A stretch of DNA of 64,000 nt, from contig NZ_JALGBH010000001.1 in assembly GCF_022809115.1 (NCBI RefSeq), forward strand, positions 1,426,001 to 1,490,000. Reading direction: 5' to 3'. Below the pieces are notes generated by a model that did not search any database, was not told the origin of the DNA, and saw only the letters and a list, made by a program, of their open reading frames with translations. Position numbers and translations under genes: made by a program. Position 1 is the first letter of the stretch, and each line of letters opens with the position of its first letter. Positions 35,578 through 46,217 of the stretch are shown here, piece after piece. The DNA is from Pedobacter montanisoli. Its GTDB lineage: Bacteria; Bacteroidota; Bacteroidia; Sphingobacteriales; Sphingobacteriaceae.

Positions 35578-37590
35578 ATGTCAAAACAGGCCAATAACCT
35601 TATTCACGCGTCTTCTCCTTATCTATTGCAACATGCTCATAACCCGGTTGAGTGGTATGAATGGGGGCAAGAAGCTTTACAAAAAGCTAAAGATGAAAAC
35701 AAGCTTATTATTGTAAGTATAGGTTACTCTGCGTGCCATTGGTGCCATGTAATGGAGCGTGAAAGTTTTGAAAATTATGAAGTGGCTGAGGTAATGAACA
35801 AGCATTTTGTATGCATAAAAGTGGATAGGGAAGAGCGACCCGATATAGACCAGGTTTATATGTTAGCTGTTCAGCTTATGAATGGTAATGGGGGATGGCC
35901 TTTAAATGCCATTTGTCTGCCCGATCAGAAACCTGTTTACGGAGGTACTTATTTTAGAAAGAACGACTGGATAAATATTTTACTAAACCTGGCTCAAATG
36001 TGGGAAGAACAGCCGGGAAAAGCAATGTCGTACGCTGAAAAGCTAATAGAAGGCGTGCAGCAGGCAGAAAAAATTATTCCAGTTAAAGAAGATATCACTT
36101 TTGAACTTGCTCAAATAGAAGAAATTGTAGCCCCTTGGCAGCGTAGTTTTGATGTAACAGACGGAGGTTATAACAGAGCCCCTAAATTTCCTTTACCCAA
36201 CAACTGGGCTTTCTTATTGCGTTATAGTTTCTTAGCAGAGAACCAATCTGTATTTAATGCTACCCTGCATACTTTAGAAAAAATGATGATGGGTGGTATT
36301 TACGACCATCTTGCAGGTGGTTTTGCCCGATACTCTGTTGACGATAAGTGGCATGTGCCTCATTTCGAAAAAATGTTGTACGATAATGCCCAATTATTAA
36401 GTCTTTATACAGAAGCTTATCAATGTGTTAAACATAAACCTTTTAGGCAGATTGCTATTGAAACCATAGACTGGTTGTTTAATGAAATGATGGATGAGAG
36501 TGGCTTGTTCTACTCGGCACTGGATGCAGACAGCGAAGGCATAGAAGGAAAATTTTATGTGTGGGATAAAAAAGAATTTGATCAAGTAGTGGGCGAAGAT
36601 GCTGAACTCATGTCAGCTTATTTTAATGTAACGGAGCAGGGGAACTGGGAAGAAGAAGAAACCAATATACTACGTAGGATGATCGCTGACGAAGCTATAA
36701 TGGCGCAATTTGGTATAGATGAAGAAACCCTGAATGATAAAGTAGGGCTGGCAAAAGCAAAACTACTGAGTGTTCGTAACAAAAGAGTAAGACCGGGATT
36801 AGATGATAAATGTCTTACAGCTTGGAATGCAATGACGATAAAAGCCCTGACCGATGCTGCATACGTGTTCAATTACCCGGTATATTATGGTTGGGCTAAA
36901 TGCGCAATGGAATTTATTTTGGAGAGTTTGGTTACCGACAAAGGTGGATTATACAGAAATTATAAACAAGGGAAAGTAAGTATCAACGGATTTTTAGATG
37001 ATTACGCTTTTACCATAGAAGCATTGATTGCGCTGTATGAATATGACTTCAACGAAAAATGGTTACAAAAAGCATTGATGTTTACCGCTTATGTGACGGA
37101 GCATTTTTCAGATGATGAAACCGAAATGTTCTTTTATACTGATAAAATGGAAGAAGCACTGATTGCACGTAAACATGAGGTTATGGATAATGTAATACCG
37201 GCATCTAATTCTGTTATGGCACAAAATCTCCAAAAACTGGCCTTGTATTTTGACCAAACTGAATATGCGGAAAAAGCTGTGGCCATGGTTAAATCTGTAC
37301 TGCCACGTATAAAAAATTATGGTTCGGGCTATTCAAACTGGTGCATACAGCTTTTAAATGAAATATATGGTATTAATGAAATAGCTATTGCAGGTAAAGA
37401 TATTGAGGGGGTAAGAGCTGAATTTTCAGAGGTTTATATTCCTAACAAAATTATGATGGGAGGAACAAATTCTACACTTCCTTTGTTAAAAGATAAGCAA
37501 AGCGACGAAACAAAAATCTATATTTGCCGAAATAAGACCTGTCAGCTTCCTGTAGAAACAGTAGAAGAGGCGGTTAATTATATCAATTAA
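35578..37590 (+). CDS. DUF255 thioredoxin-fold/six-hairpin protein (YyaL/SPATA20-like)
   Basis: A 670-residue cytoplasmic protein. The N-terminal DUF255 thioredoxin-like domain opens [25 protein letters not shown] and has the CHWC motif in [20 protein letters not shown]. The rest is an (alpha/alpha)6-type domain as in N-acylglucosamine epimerase/cellobiose epimerase folds ([36 protein letters not shown]). YyaL of Bacillus and human SPATA20 are homologues; no reaction is firmly established. The next gene (SlyD-like) starts 10 bases downstream, likely in the same transcript. Confidence 0.93.
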   Translation: MSKQANNLIHASSPYLLQHAHNPVEWYEWGQEALQKAKDENKLIIVSIGYSACHWCHVMERESFENYEVAEVMNKHFVCIKVDREERPDIDQVYMLAVQLMNGNGGWPLNAICLPDQKPVYGGTYFRKNDWINILLNLAQMWEEQPGKAMSYAEKLIEGVQQAEKIIPVKEDITFELAQIEEIVAPWQRSFDVTDGGYNRAPKFPLPNNWAFLLRYSFLAENQSVFNATLHTLEKMMMGGIYDHLAGGFARYSVDDKWHVPHFEKMLYDNAQLLSLYTEAYQCVKHKPFRQIAIETIDWLFNEMMDESGLFYSALDADSEGIEGKFYVWDKKEFDQVVGEDAELMSAYFNVTEQGNWEEEETNILRRMIADEAIMAQFGIDEETLNDKVGLAKAKLLSVRNKRVRPGLDDKCLTAWNAMTIKALTDAAYVFNYPVYYGWAKCAMEFILESLVTDKGGLYRNYKQGKVSINGFLDDYAFTIEALIALYEYDFNEKWLQKALMFTAYVTEHFSDDETEMFFYTDKMEEALIARKHEVMDNVIPASNSVMAQNLQKLALYFDQTEYAEKAVAMVKSVLPRIKNYGSGYSNWCIQLLNEIYGINEIAIAGKDIEGVRAEFSEVYIPNKIMMGGTNSTLPLLKDKQSDETKIYICRNKTCQLPVETVEEAVNYIN

Positions 37591-37600
37591 ATCAAAAAGA

Positions 37601-38107
37601 ATGAATATTAGTTCAAACAGCGTTGTGGCTTTAACTTATGAGCTGCATACTACCACCCCTGAGGGGAACCAGGTCTTTGTAGAAAAAGCAAACGATGAAA
37701 ACCCGTTAGTGTTTTTATATGGAGTAGGCATGATGCTGCCTAAATTTGAAGAGCATTTAACAGGCCTTAAAGCAGGTGATGAATATAGTTTTGAATTATC
37801 GCCATCAGAAGGTTACGGAGAAATAGATCCAGCTGCACATGTTGATCTGCCCATTACAATGTTTAAAGAAGCAGGAGGTGAGCTGCCAAATGTTGGTGAT
37901 GTTATTCCTTTGCAAGATAATCAAGGGAACCAATTCCGTGCAGGTGTAACCGGAGTTCACGAAGAATTTATTTCTGTAGATTTAAATCACCCTATGGCAG
38001 GTAAAAACCTGATTTTCTCTGGTAAAATTCTAAATGTAAGACAAGCAACAGAAGATGAATTAAGTCACGGTCATGCACACGGTATAGACGGTCATTCTGG
38101 ACATTAA
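37601..38107 (+). CDS. slyD: SlyD-type FKBP peptidyl-prolyl isomerase with His-rich tail
   Basis: A 168-residue isomerase: FKBP fold strands SVVALTYELHT and MLPKFEEHLTGLKAGDEYSFELSPSEGYGE, with the inserted-in-flap chaperone domain (about residues 70-120), then NHPMAGKNLIFSGKILNVR. The C-terminus is His-rich (HGHAHGIDGHSGH), as in SlyD proteins that bind Ni, Zn or Co. SlyD assists protein folding and metal delivery. It precedes a convergent gene set that also has metal-binding signatures. Confidence 0.93.
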   Translation: MNISSNSVVALTYELHTTTPEGNQVFVEKANDENPLVFLYGVGMMLPKFEEHLTGLKAGDEYSFELSPSEGYGEIDPAAHVDLPITMFKEAGGELPNVGDVIPLQDNQGNQFRAGVTGVHEEFISVDLNHPMAGKNLIFSGKILNVRQATEDELSHGHAHGIDGHSGH

Positions 38108-38130
38108 TTCAATTTACTTATAAATAAAAA

Positions 38131-38160
38131 AAAGCATCACTTTTTAGGGATGCTTTTTTT
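38131..38160 (+). terminator. Terminator of the DUF255-slyD transcript
   Basis: AAAGCATC and GATGCTTT form an 8-bp stem with an A-run before and T7 after. Confidence 0.8.
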
Positions 38161-38177
38161 ATGATATGGACTTTAAT

Positions 38178-38621
38178 CTAAAGTACTTTACCACTCACTA
38201 AACTTACCGGAGGCTGATCCATGGCATTGGCTGTGCTTAGTTTTAATATACCTTTAACCTTAATCGTTTGGTAGGTAAACTTTACCGGTTCAACTAAATC
38301 TACCTGTACCATAATAGGTACGCCGTTCTTACCGCAATAAAAACATTGGTTTATCGGTAGGGTAGAAAGCATAAATTTAGTTTGTTTCATGCCGTCTTTT
38401 ATAGGAACAATATAACCTTCAAGTTCGAAAGGTTTGTTCGCATATTTTTTTATTTCATTGTTAAATATGGCATACATTTCTGTTTCTTTAACGGTTTTAA
38501 AATCAACCGAACCAATAACATCCCAGTTTGTAGACATAATCTGGTCACTTGGGTCGTGCTGTGCCTTTGCCTGTATGCCAAGGCCGATAAAGGCTAAAAA
38601 TAAAAAAGCGAGTTTTTTCAT
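38178..38621 (-). CDS. DUF3299-like secreted protein
   Basis: A 147-residue protein with signal peptide (MKKLAFLFLAFIGLGIQAKAQ). The mature domain has YANKPFELEGYIVPIKDGMKQTKFMLS and the CxxC motif NQCFYCGKNGVPIMVQV, ending in an OB-like strand (KVKGILKL). The pattern fits DUF3299-type periplasmic proteins, which occur next to FtsX/ATPase ABC genes in zinc-regulated operons. The Cys pair could bind metal. It starts 4 bases after the FtsX-like gene on the same strand and is the last gene of that operon. Confidence 0.75.
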   Translation of the reverse strand: MKKLAFLFLAFIGLGIQAKAQHDPSDQIMSTNWDVIGSVDFKTVKETEMYAIFNNEIKKYANKPFELEGYIVPIKDGMKQTKFMLSTLPINQCFYCGKNGVPIMVQVDLVEPVKFTYQTIKVKGILKLSTANAMDQPPVSLVSGKVL

Positions 38622-38625
38622 GATA

Positions 38626-39846
38626 TTAGTTTTTTGCTAAAATTTTTGAAATGTTAGAACGATAAGCCTGTATGGCTGGGATAATGGCAGCGAATATACC
38701 AATGGCTAATCCAATTAACAAAAGATAAACCTCTTGTGGTAAAAAGATCAGTCCGGTTAAGCGAGCCTGACTACTTTCCTGATAAGCACCTATAACCTGT
38801 AAAATTCCATGTCCAACTGCCAGTCCAATCAGAGAACCTATAACAGTTAAGATCAATCCCTCTAAAATAATAATGATAAATAATTTTAATCTTGATGCGC
38901 CTAAAGTACGCATTACAGCCAAATCATAAGTGCGTTCTTTTAAAGAATTGTATAAGTTCACAAATACACTTATACCGGCAACCAACATGATCAATACGGC
39001 AAACCATTGCAAAGTATCAACGCCTACGCCTATTAAAGAAAATAAACGTGTGCTTTCCATAGCCGGGCTGGCAGATTGTAAACTGGTCATCTGGTTTACC
39101 ATACGTGGAAACATGGCTACCGACATAGGTGAACGGTACTGGATAAGTAAAGAAGTAATTTCTTTACCTTCTGTTTCCTGCTCATTTTTAAAATCAGTAT
39201 GATTATGTCCTTCATGAGCATGTGCTTCTCCATCATCATGCATATGCCAGATGCTGGCTACATTGGTTAAGATCAGGTGATCGGTTACATTTCTTTGAGG
39301 AGCCAGAATGCCTACTACTTTATAAGCATGTTCTTTATGCTGATCACTCATTTCTGTAAGTCCGTGACCTCCGTAAAAAGTATCGCCAACTTTAAGGTTT
39401 TGCTCTTTAGCTACTGTAGCACCAATGGTAGCATCCATATCCTGTTGCCAGAATTTACCTTCTTTAATTTTGAGTTTGTAAAGACCTATATAGTTTGTAT
39501 CAGTTCCTACAATACGAATACCATTATAATTATCGCCCAAAGCAAGAGGCACAGCCCGTTTTACAAATGGATTTCTGGCCAGTTCATTTGCTTCTTTCAA
39601 AGGAATATTTCCGGTAGGAAAATCAATATAATAGATACTGCTGAGAATAAGTTGTAAAGGACTGCCTTTAGCTCCTACAACTAGATCTATATCTTTTGAG
39701 TTGTTTTCTAATTTTTGCTCTATTTGATTAGATGCCAGCAGAAGTACGGTTAAAATACAGGTTCCGAACGTGATTAAAAGAATATTCAGCGTAGCATTTA
39801 AGGGTTTAGACCATAAATTTTTCCAGCTTAATTTAAAAGGGTTCAT
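38626..39846 (-). CDS. FtsX/MacB/LolC-type ABC transporter permease with His-rich loop
   Basis: A 406-residue permease. One helix lies near the N-terminus (ATLNILLITFGTCILTVLLLAS), then a large periplasmic MacB_PCD domain (about 40-270), then three C-terminal helices of the FtsX fold (TLQWFAVLIMLVAGISVFVNLYNSL; LKLFIIIILEGLILTVIGSLIGLAVG; LLIGLAIGIFAAIIPAI). The periplasmic domain carries a His/Asp/Glu-rich stretch near residue 205 (HMHDDGEAHAHEGHNH) that looks metal-binding and is unusual for LolC or MacB. It overlaps the ATPase gene by 4 bases (translational coupling). Confidence 0.88.
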   Translation of the reverse strand: MNPFKLSWKNLWSKPLNATLNILLITFGTCILTVLLLASNQIEQKLENNSKDIDLVVGAKGSPLQLILSSIYYIDFPTGNIPLKEANELARNPFVKRAVPLALGDNYNGIRIVGTDTNYIGLYKLKIKEGKFWQQDMDATIGATVAKEQNLKVGDTFYGGHGLTEMSDQHKEHAYKVVGILAPQRNVTDHLILTNVASIWHMHDDGEAHAHEGHNHTDFKNEQETEGKEITSLLIQYRSPMSVAMFPRMVNQMTSLQSASPAMESTRLFSLIGVGVDTLQWFAVLIMLVAGISVFVNLYNSLKERTYDLAVMRTLGASRLKLFIIIILEGLILTVIGSLIGLAVGHGILQVIGAYQESSQARLTGLIFLPQEVYLLLIGLAIGIFAAIIPAIQAYRSNISKILAKN

Positions 39847-40472
39847 GATAAACTGTAAGTATTGGTAAATGCTTCTTTAATTCTTTGATCATGCGTGGCG
39901 ATAACCAAAGTTGTATGATTCAATTGAGATTGTTCTAAGAGTAGATTAAGTACAGCCTGTGCATTTTTATCATCTAAACTTGAAGTCGGTTCATCGGCTA
40001 TGAGCAAGGTAGGCTTGTTTAATACGGCACGGGCAATAGAAGCGCGTTGCAACTGCCCTTGACTTAACTGATCGGGTTTGTTATTTTTTTTAGATAGGAT
40101 ATTTAATGAATACAGCACTTCATCTATACGATTGGTGTTTACCTCTAAACCGGCTAAGCTCTGTGTAAGCTGAAGATTTTCTGTAATGCTAAGGCTTTTT
40201 AAGAGATGAGGTCTTTGAAAAACAATGCCTACATGCTGACCTCTAAATCGGTCTAAGGCTTTAGGCGAGAGCTGGTAAATTTCAGTACTATTGATTTTGA
40301 CACTGCCTTGTGTTGGCTTTAAAATGCCTGTTAGGATATGTAAGAGTGTGGTTTTTCCACTGCCCGATTCACCTAAAAGCAACCACTGCTGGTTATTTTC
40401 GATTTGCCAGTCTTTAAAAACAATCTCCTGATTGTTGTTGTATTGATGCTTTATATCTTTTATTTCGATCAT
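39843..40472 (-). CDS. ABC transporter ATP-binding protein (LolD/MacB type)
   Basis: A 209-residue ATPase. Walker A is GESGSGKTT (near 34-42), the signature LSQGQLQRASIARAV, Walker B TLLIADEPTSSLD, and the switch His in VIATHDQRI. It belongs to the LolD/MacB/FtsE group that pairs with FtsX-type permeases and usually works as a mechanotransmitter rather than a classic importer. It is first in the three-gene operon ATPase, permease, DUF3299; the same trio is known from Vibrio zinc-regulated genes (zrg), so a metal-related role is an inference. Confidence 0.9.
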   Translation of the reverse strand: MIEIKDIKHQYNNNQEIVFKDWQIENNQQWLLLGESGSGKTTLLHILTGILKPTQGSVKINSTEIYQLSPKALDRFRGQHVGIVFQRPHLLKSLSITENLQLTQSLAGLEVNTNRIDEVLYSLNILSKKNNKPDQLSQGQLQRASIARAVLNKPTLLIADEPTSSLDDKNAQAVLNLLLEQSQLNHTTLVIATHDQRIKEAFTNTYSLS

Positions 40473-40584
40473 TTTTTTAGCCTTGTCACAAAAATAATTT
40501 ATTGCGTTAAAGTAAAAAATGTAAGGCGTGTAAAGTATTTGCTACTTCTGTGCTTAAATACTGCGATAAAATAAGGTTTAATGA

Positions 40585-40619
40585 AAAAAGGCTGTCTAAA
40601 GAATTTAGACAGCCTTTTT
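40585..40619 (-). terminator. Terminator of the ABC-F gene
   Basis: AAAAAGGCTGTCTAAA and TTTAGACAGCCTTTTT form a near-perfect 16-bp stem with a 3-base loop. On the minus strand T6 follows directly after the stop codon. Confidence 0.9.
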
Positions 40620-40620
40620 A

Positions 40621-42309
<1,689 letters not shown>

Positions 42310-42334
42310 TTATAATTATATGCCAAATCATTTG

Positions 42335-42342
42335 TATTTTTG
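42335..42342 (+). promoter_or_regulatory. -7 box abutting the radical SAM gene start
   Basis: TATTTTTG followed by GCAGC and then the ATG at 42348. The gap of 5 bases implies a leaderless mRNA. Confidence 0.5.
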
Positions 42343-42347
42343 CAGCA

Positions 42348-43301
42348 ATGGCAACACTGGTAGATAGCGGAATTAAAGGATATAAGAATTACGGCAATTA
42401 CTTACGCGAGAAATATAAAGGGCAGCGCGTGTTTAAAGTGATTGTTGACGGAGGTTTTACATGCCCTAACCGGGATGGTAGTAAAGGGTATGGTGGATGT
42501 ACCTATTGTAATGTAGATAGTTTTACACCCGAGCCGTCGAGAAAACTGCCAACCATAAAAGAACAACTGGAAGAAGGCATTAGACGGGCAAAAACTTCGT
42601 ACCGTGCAGATAAATTTATTGTTTATTTCCAGCCCAACACCAATACTTATGCACCTGCACATTATTTAAAAATGATGTACGATGAGGCCTTGTCTGTAAA
42701 TAAAGAAGATGTGGTAGGTTTTGCCGTTGGTACCCGTCCAGATTGCCTTGATGCCGAAAAGGTAGCATTGTTAGAAAGTTATGCAGATAAGTATGATGTG
42801 GATCTGGAAATGGGGATGGAGTCGATCTACAATGAAACACTTGAAAAGATAAACAGAGGCTGTAGCCACGAAGAATTTGTAACTGCGGTTGAACTGCTAA
42901 AAGACAGTAAACTGGATTTGTGTGTCCATACCATCTTCGGATTTCCGTGGGAGACCCGCGAAATGATGAAAGGTTATATCCATGAAATCAATCGTTTCCC
43001 TCAAATTAAATTTGTGAAATTTCATCACTTGCATATTGTAGAGGGTTCTATTATGGGTGTTAAATATAAAAGAGAGCCTTTTAAATTGTTTACGCTCGAA
43101 GAATATACGGATCTGTTGTGTGAGCTTATTCCTTTACTGCGCCCGGATATTGTGATACAGCGTTTATTTGGTATTTCTGATTGGGATTTGTTAATTGCAC
43201 CAAATTGGGGTCTAAACAAATCGGCTATACAAACCTACATAGATAAAGAAATTGAGCGCAGAGGTGTAGTACAAGGCTCTGCTTATACAAGTAAGACTTA
43301 A
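42348..43301 (+). CDS. TIGR01212 family radical SAM protein (YhcC-like)
   Basis: A 317-residue protein with the cluster cysteines at C39, C51 and C54 (FTCPNRDGSKGYGGCTYC), the characteristic spacing of the YhcC/TIGR01212 group. Further family blocks are FIVYFQPNTNTYAPAHYLKMMYDEAL, VVGFAVGTRPDCLD, DLEMGMESIYNETLEKINRGCSHEEF, and CVHTIFGFPWETREMM. The group is related to Elp3-like enzymes; its substrate is not established. It is read divergently from the ABC-F gene with about 100 bases between them. Confidence 0.93.
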   Translation: MATLVDSGIKGYKNYGNYLREKYKGQRVFKVIVDGGFTCPNRDGSKGYGGCTYCNVDSFTPEPSRKLPTIKEQLEEGIRRAKTSYRADKFIVYFQPNTNTYAPAHYLKMMYDEALSVNKEDVVGFAVGTRPDCLDAEKVALLESYADKYDVDLEMGMESIYNETLEKINRGCSHEEFVTAVELLKDSKLDLCVHTIFGFPWETREMMKGYIHEINRFPQIKFVKFHHLHIVEGSIMGVKYKREPFKLFTLEEYTDLLCELIPLLRPDIVIQRLFGISDWDLLIAPNWGLNKSAIQTYIDKEIERRGVVQGSAYTSKT

Positions 43302-43318
43302 AAGATTATTTCTAAAGT

Positions 43319-43798
43319 TTAGTGAACCATTTTGTCGGCGCAGGTAGAGCTGGCAAAAGCTTCTGGTTTTGCTTTAAAAATAAAACCCATGCTTAAAATA
43401 TATCCCATTGCATCATTCAAGGCTTTGTTTGATTTAAACATAGGGTTTGTATTGATGTCTGCATGCACCTCAAGAGCTACATCATAAATGTCTAACAGAT
43501 CGCAGATAGAATAAGCTGTTTCTATTGATTTTTGTACTTCTAGAAGCATACGCTCTTTAATGCCCATGTTGGTGGTTGCCTTGTCCTGGCTAATATACAT
43601 AAAACCGCCATGGTGCTCTCTCAGTAACACGATCACGGTTGCAAAATCAATGTGATTACTTTTAACCTGCGAATCTGTACCTATGCAAACTTTCAATTTG
43701 TAGCCGTTTTGGGTTTCACGAATAATGGCCTGTTCTACTTCTTCTAAAATGCTTGAATGGATAAGTTCTCCACTAAATTTTTTCCAAGTCATAATCAT
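43319..43798 (-). CDS. YkuK-like RNase H-fold protein (DUF458)
   Basis: A 159-residue protein with the DUF458 pattern: KLKVCIGTDSQVKSNHIDFATVIVLLREHHGG (GTDSQ, acidic residue as in RNase H folds), GIKERMLLEVQKSIETA, and the DVALEVHADINTNPMFKSNKALNDAMGYILSMGF segment with the HxDxN motif. These proteins are predicted RNase H-like nucleases; none is characterised in this phylum to my knowledge. The first residues MIMTWKKF allow a start at the second Met (residue 3). It is convergent with the radical SAM gene, 17 bases away. Confidence 0.9.
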   Translation of the reverse strand: MIMTWKKFSGELIHSSILEEVEQAIIRETQNGYKLKVCIGTDSQVKSNHIDFATVIVLLREHHGGFMYISQDKATTNMGIKERMLLEVQKSIETAYSICDLLDIYDVALEVHADINTNPMFKSNKALNDAMGYILSMGFIFKAKPEAFASSTCADKMVH

Positions 43799-43895
43799 AT
43801 AAGTTTAAAATTGATGATATCTTATACCTGCATATCATAAAAATAAGGGGTTGTTGTTAAACATATATTAATTTAATGCGGTTTATTTTTTAACA

Positions 43896-43919
43896 ATATC
43901 TTGTTTTTCAACAAGATAT
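43896..43919 (+). other. Perfect hairpin in the 212-base gap before the DEAD-box gene
   Basis: ATATCTTGTT (43896-43905), loop TTTC, AACAAGATAT (43910-43919). There is no T-run after it. It could be an operator or an mRNA/RNA structure. The rest of the gap holds only a TACCTTTG box (43993-44000), 10 bases before the helicase ATG. Confidence 0.4.
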
Positions 43920-44010
43920 GTCTGTGAAGTTCTTGCTGTTCCTGCCTTCAACGATTTGAAACGTAAGATGCAAGCTTATGCTAGTAAAGCATTACCTTTG
44001 CTGATGTAAT

Positions 44011-45318
44011 ATGAATTTGCCTCAGATTTTATCCAAATTAAAAATAGAGCAATTAAACACCATGCAGTTAAAAGTAATGGAGGTGTTTGATAAAGGTAAT
44101 GATGTGTGTTTACTTTCGCCCACAGGTAGTGGCAAAACATTAGCATTTTTACTACCTCTTATTAAGCAATTGCAGCATGGAATTTCAGGCGTACAGGCAT
44201 TGATCTTGGTACCTACCCGTGAGCTTGCATTACAGATAGAAACAGTGTTTAAGCAAATTACTACAGATTTTAAGATCAACAGTTGCTATGGAGGGCATGC
44301 TTATAAAACAGAACGAAATAATCTTTCTCATGCACCGGCAGTAATTGTGGGTACTCCCGGACGAATAGCGGATCATTTGAGCAGCGGTAATTTTAAAGCA
44401 TTTAATATACGCTTGTTGGTGCTTGATGAGTTTGATAAATCTTTGGAATACGGTTTTGCAGACGACATGTCATATATCTTGTTAAGATTGCCAGAAAACA
44501 AGCAAAGCTTATTAACCTCTGCAACTGGAATTGATCACATCCCCGATTTTGTTAAACTTTCAGAGCCAAAAGAATTAAATTTTTTAGGTGATAAGAATTC
44601 AAATTCTAGATTAGACCAGAAAGTTATTTTTCATCATGAGATTGATAAAGATGAAAAGTTGTTTAAACTGCTATGCAAGATTGGCAACCAGACCACTATT
44701 ATATTTTGCAATTACAGAGATGAAGTAAATAAGGTAAGCGATTATCTGATTGATAAAAATCTGGTGCATGATATTTTTCATGGCGGAATGGAACAGTATG
44801 AAAGAGAAAGAGCTCTGCTTAAAGTACGAAATGGGAGCAATCAGGTTTTGATCACTACAGACCTTGCGGCAAGAGGTATAGATATACCCGAAATTAAGCA
44901 TGTAATTCATTATCAGATGCCCAAAACAGAAGAAGCCTTTATACACCGTAACGGAAGAACGGCACGTATGCAGGCTGATGGTAATGCTTATCTTTTTTTA
45001 GATACTAATGAGCAGGTTGATTATCTGAAACCTGATATAAAACAGGAAAATCTGGATGGACACTATGGGATGCCGCAAGATCCTTACTGGAAAACACTCT
45101 ATATTAATGCCGGTAAAAAAAATAAAGTAAACAAAATAGACATTGTTGGTTTATTGATAAACAAGGCCAGCCTTAATAAAGATGATATTGGTTTGATTGA
45201 AGTTAAAGATTATGATGCCTATGTTGCTGTAAAAAGAGATAAGGTTGGCGAAGTTTTGCGATCTGTAGCTGATGAAAAAATCAAGCAAAAAAAGATCAGA
45301 ATTGAATCGGCTATTTAA
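44011..45318 (+). CDS. DEAD-box RNA helicase, DbpA-like
   Basis: A 435-residue ATP-dependent RNA helicase. Motif I is SPTGSGKT (residues about 36-43), motif Ia LVPTRELALQ, motif Ib VGTPGRI, motif II reads LDEFD rather than DEAD, motif III TSAT, motif V TTDLAARGIDIP, and motif VI HRNGRTAR. The C-terminal 70 residues (KVNKIDIVGLLINKASLNKDDIGLIEVKDYDAYVAV) are a DbpA/CsdA-type RNA-binding domain, which in DbpA recognises hairpin 92 of 23S rRNA. A role in large-subunit assembly is therefore likely. The LDEFD variant is tolerated in some family members. Confidence 0.93.
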   Translation: MNLPQILSKLKIEQLNTMQLKVMEVFDKGNDVCLLSPTGSGKTLAFLLPLIKQLQHGISGVQALILVPTRELALQIETVFKQITTDFKINSCYGGHAYKTERNNLSHAPAVIVGTPGRIADHLSSGNFKAFNIRLLVLDEFDKSLEYGFADDMSYILLRLPENKQSLLTSATGIDHIPDFVKLSEPKELNFLGDKNSNSRLDQKVIFHHEIDKDEKLFKLLCKIGNQTTIIFCNYRDEVNKVSDYLIDKNLVHDIFHGGMEQYERERALLKVRNGSNQVLITTDLAARGIDIPEIKHVIHYQMPKTEEAFIHRNGRTARMQADGNAYLFLDTNEQVDYLKPDIKQENLDGHYGMPQDPYWKTLYINAGKKNKVNKIDIVGLLINKASLNKDDIGLIEVKDYDAYVAVKRDKVGEVLRSVADEKIKQKKIRIESAI

Positions 45319-45350
45319 ATTAAGATCATATATATATTATCTAATGTAAG

Positions 45351-45584
45351 ATGAGTAATAACGAGATTATGAAAAAGTTGAGAGTAGCACTCTCCTTAAC
45401 TTCAGAACAAATTATTGAAATATGTAATCTGGTAAACTTTAAAGTTACCAAAAGTGAGTTGGGCGATATTTTCAGAAAAGAAGATCACCCTAACTTTAAA
45501 AAATGTGGAGATCAGATTTTACGTAACTTTTTAAATGGTTTGGTAATTTATAAACGCGGGGTTAAAGAGGAAAAACAAGTTTAA
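45351..45584 (+). CDS. DUF1456 family protein, single-repeat form
   Basis: A 77-residue protein matching one DUF1456 repeat: NNEIMKKLRVALSLTSEQIIEICNLVNFKVTKSELGDIFRKEDHPNFKKCGDQILRNFLNGL. The E. coli relative YehS (about 156 residues) has two such repeats in tandem; this protein has only one and ends with a short basic tail. Function is unknown. It starts 32 bases after the helicase gene and overlaps the convergent receiver gene by 4 bases at the stop. Confidence 0.85.
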   Translation: MSNNEIMKKLRVALSLTSEQIIEICNLVNFKVTKSELGDIFRKEDHPNFKKCGDQILRNFLNGLVIYKRGVKEEKQV

Positions 45585-45958
45585 TTGTGGTTTTCCTGAT
45601 GCGTAAGACGGTCAATCTTACTTAAGAAATTATCCAGTTTAAAGGGTTTAGGTAAAAAATCATCAGGAGCTGTTTCGGTAGAAGCTAAAATTTCCTGCTC
45701 ATTATATAAAGCAGACATCAGGAGTATAGGTATATGTTTATACACTGAGCTGGATTTAAGCTGGTGTGTAAGAGAACGACCGTCAATTTTACCTAAAACT
45801 ACATCCAATAAGATCAGGTCAGGTTCAAAGTCGCTTATAGCTTCAAAAATACGTTCGGCATTGTCAAGGGGTTCAACATCGTATCCTCCAATCTCAAGCA
45901 CTAACTGTATCGTTTCTAAAACATCTTCATCGTCGTCAACAACAAGTATTTTTTTCAT
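45581..45958 (-). CDS. Stand-alone response-regulator receiver protein
   Basis: A 125-residue CheY-like receiver domain with no output domain. The acidic pocket is VVDDDEDV (Asp8-10), the phosphoacceptor is Asp52 in LILLDVVLG, the conserved Ser/Thr in LLMSALY, and the Lys in FLPKPFKLDNF near 104. It probably relays a signal from an unlinked histidine kinase. A TATATTTG box on the minus strand ends 7 bases before the ATG, so the mRNA is probably leaderless. Confidence 0.93.
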   Translation of the reverse strand: MKKILVVDDDEDVLETIQLVLEIGGYDVEPLDNAERIFEAISDFEPDLILLDVVLGKIDGRSLTHQLKSSSVYKHIPILLMSALYNEQEILASTETAPDDFLPKPFKLDNFLSKIDRLTHQENHN

Positions 45959-45965
45959 ACGGCAG

Positions 45966-45973
45966 CAAATATA
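45966..45973 (-). promoter_or_regulatory. -7 box of the receiver gene
   Basis: TATATTTG on the minus strand, 7 bases before the ATG. A possible TTG lies 24 bases further upstream. Confidence 0.45.
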
Positions 45974-46162
45974 TAGTTTGTTTCATGGTATTAATAACAA
46001 CGTAAAAAAAAATCAGTTTAATTTATTTTTTTAAAATTTGAAAATACGCTTTCTGAGAAACAAAATCTTTTTGCTGAAACTATAATTCCTAGAAATGTGG
46101 ATGTAACTATAAGATATTCAATAATTTTTTTCTGTCTAATTTAATTTTTGATTTCTTTTTTA

Positions 46163-46205
46163 TATATTTGCAGCCCCAAGAAAAATAAAAAAAACGAGAG
46201 GAGGT
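46163..46205 (+). promoter_or_regulatory. rpsU promoter -7 box and strong Shine-Dalgarno
   Basis: TATATTTG (46163-46170) is a full -7 match and is followed by GCAGCCCC. The leader then carries AGGAGGT (46199-46205), a perfect complement to the anti-Shine-Dalgarno, 12 bases before the rpsU ATG. Such a sequence is exceptional here: nearly all other starts in the window have only A/T-rich upstream sequence. The spacing is longer than the usual 5-9 bases. Confidence 0.75.
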
Positions 46206-46217
46206 ATTTTCAACGAT

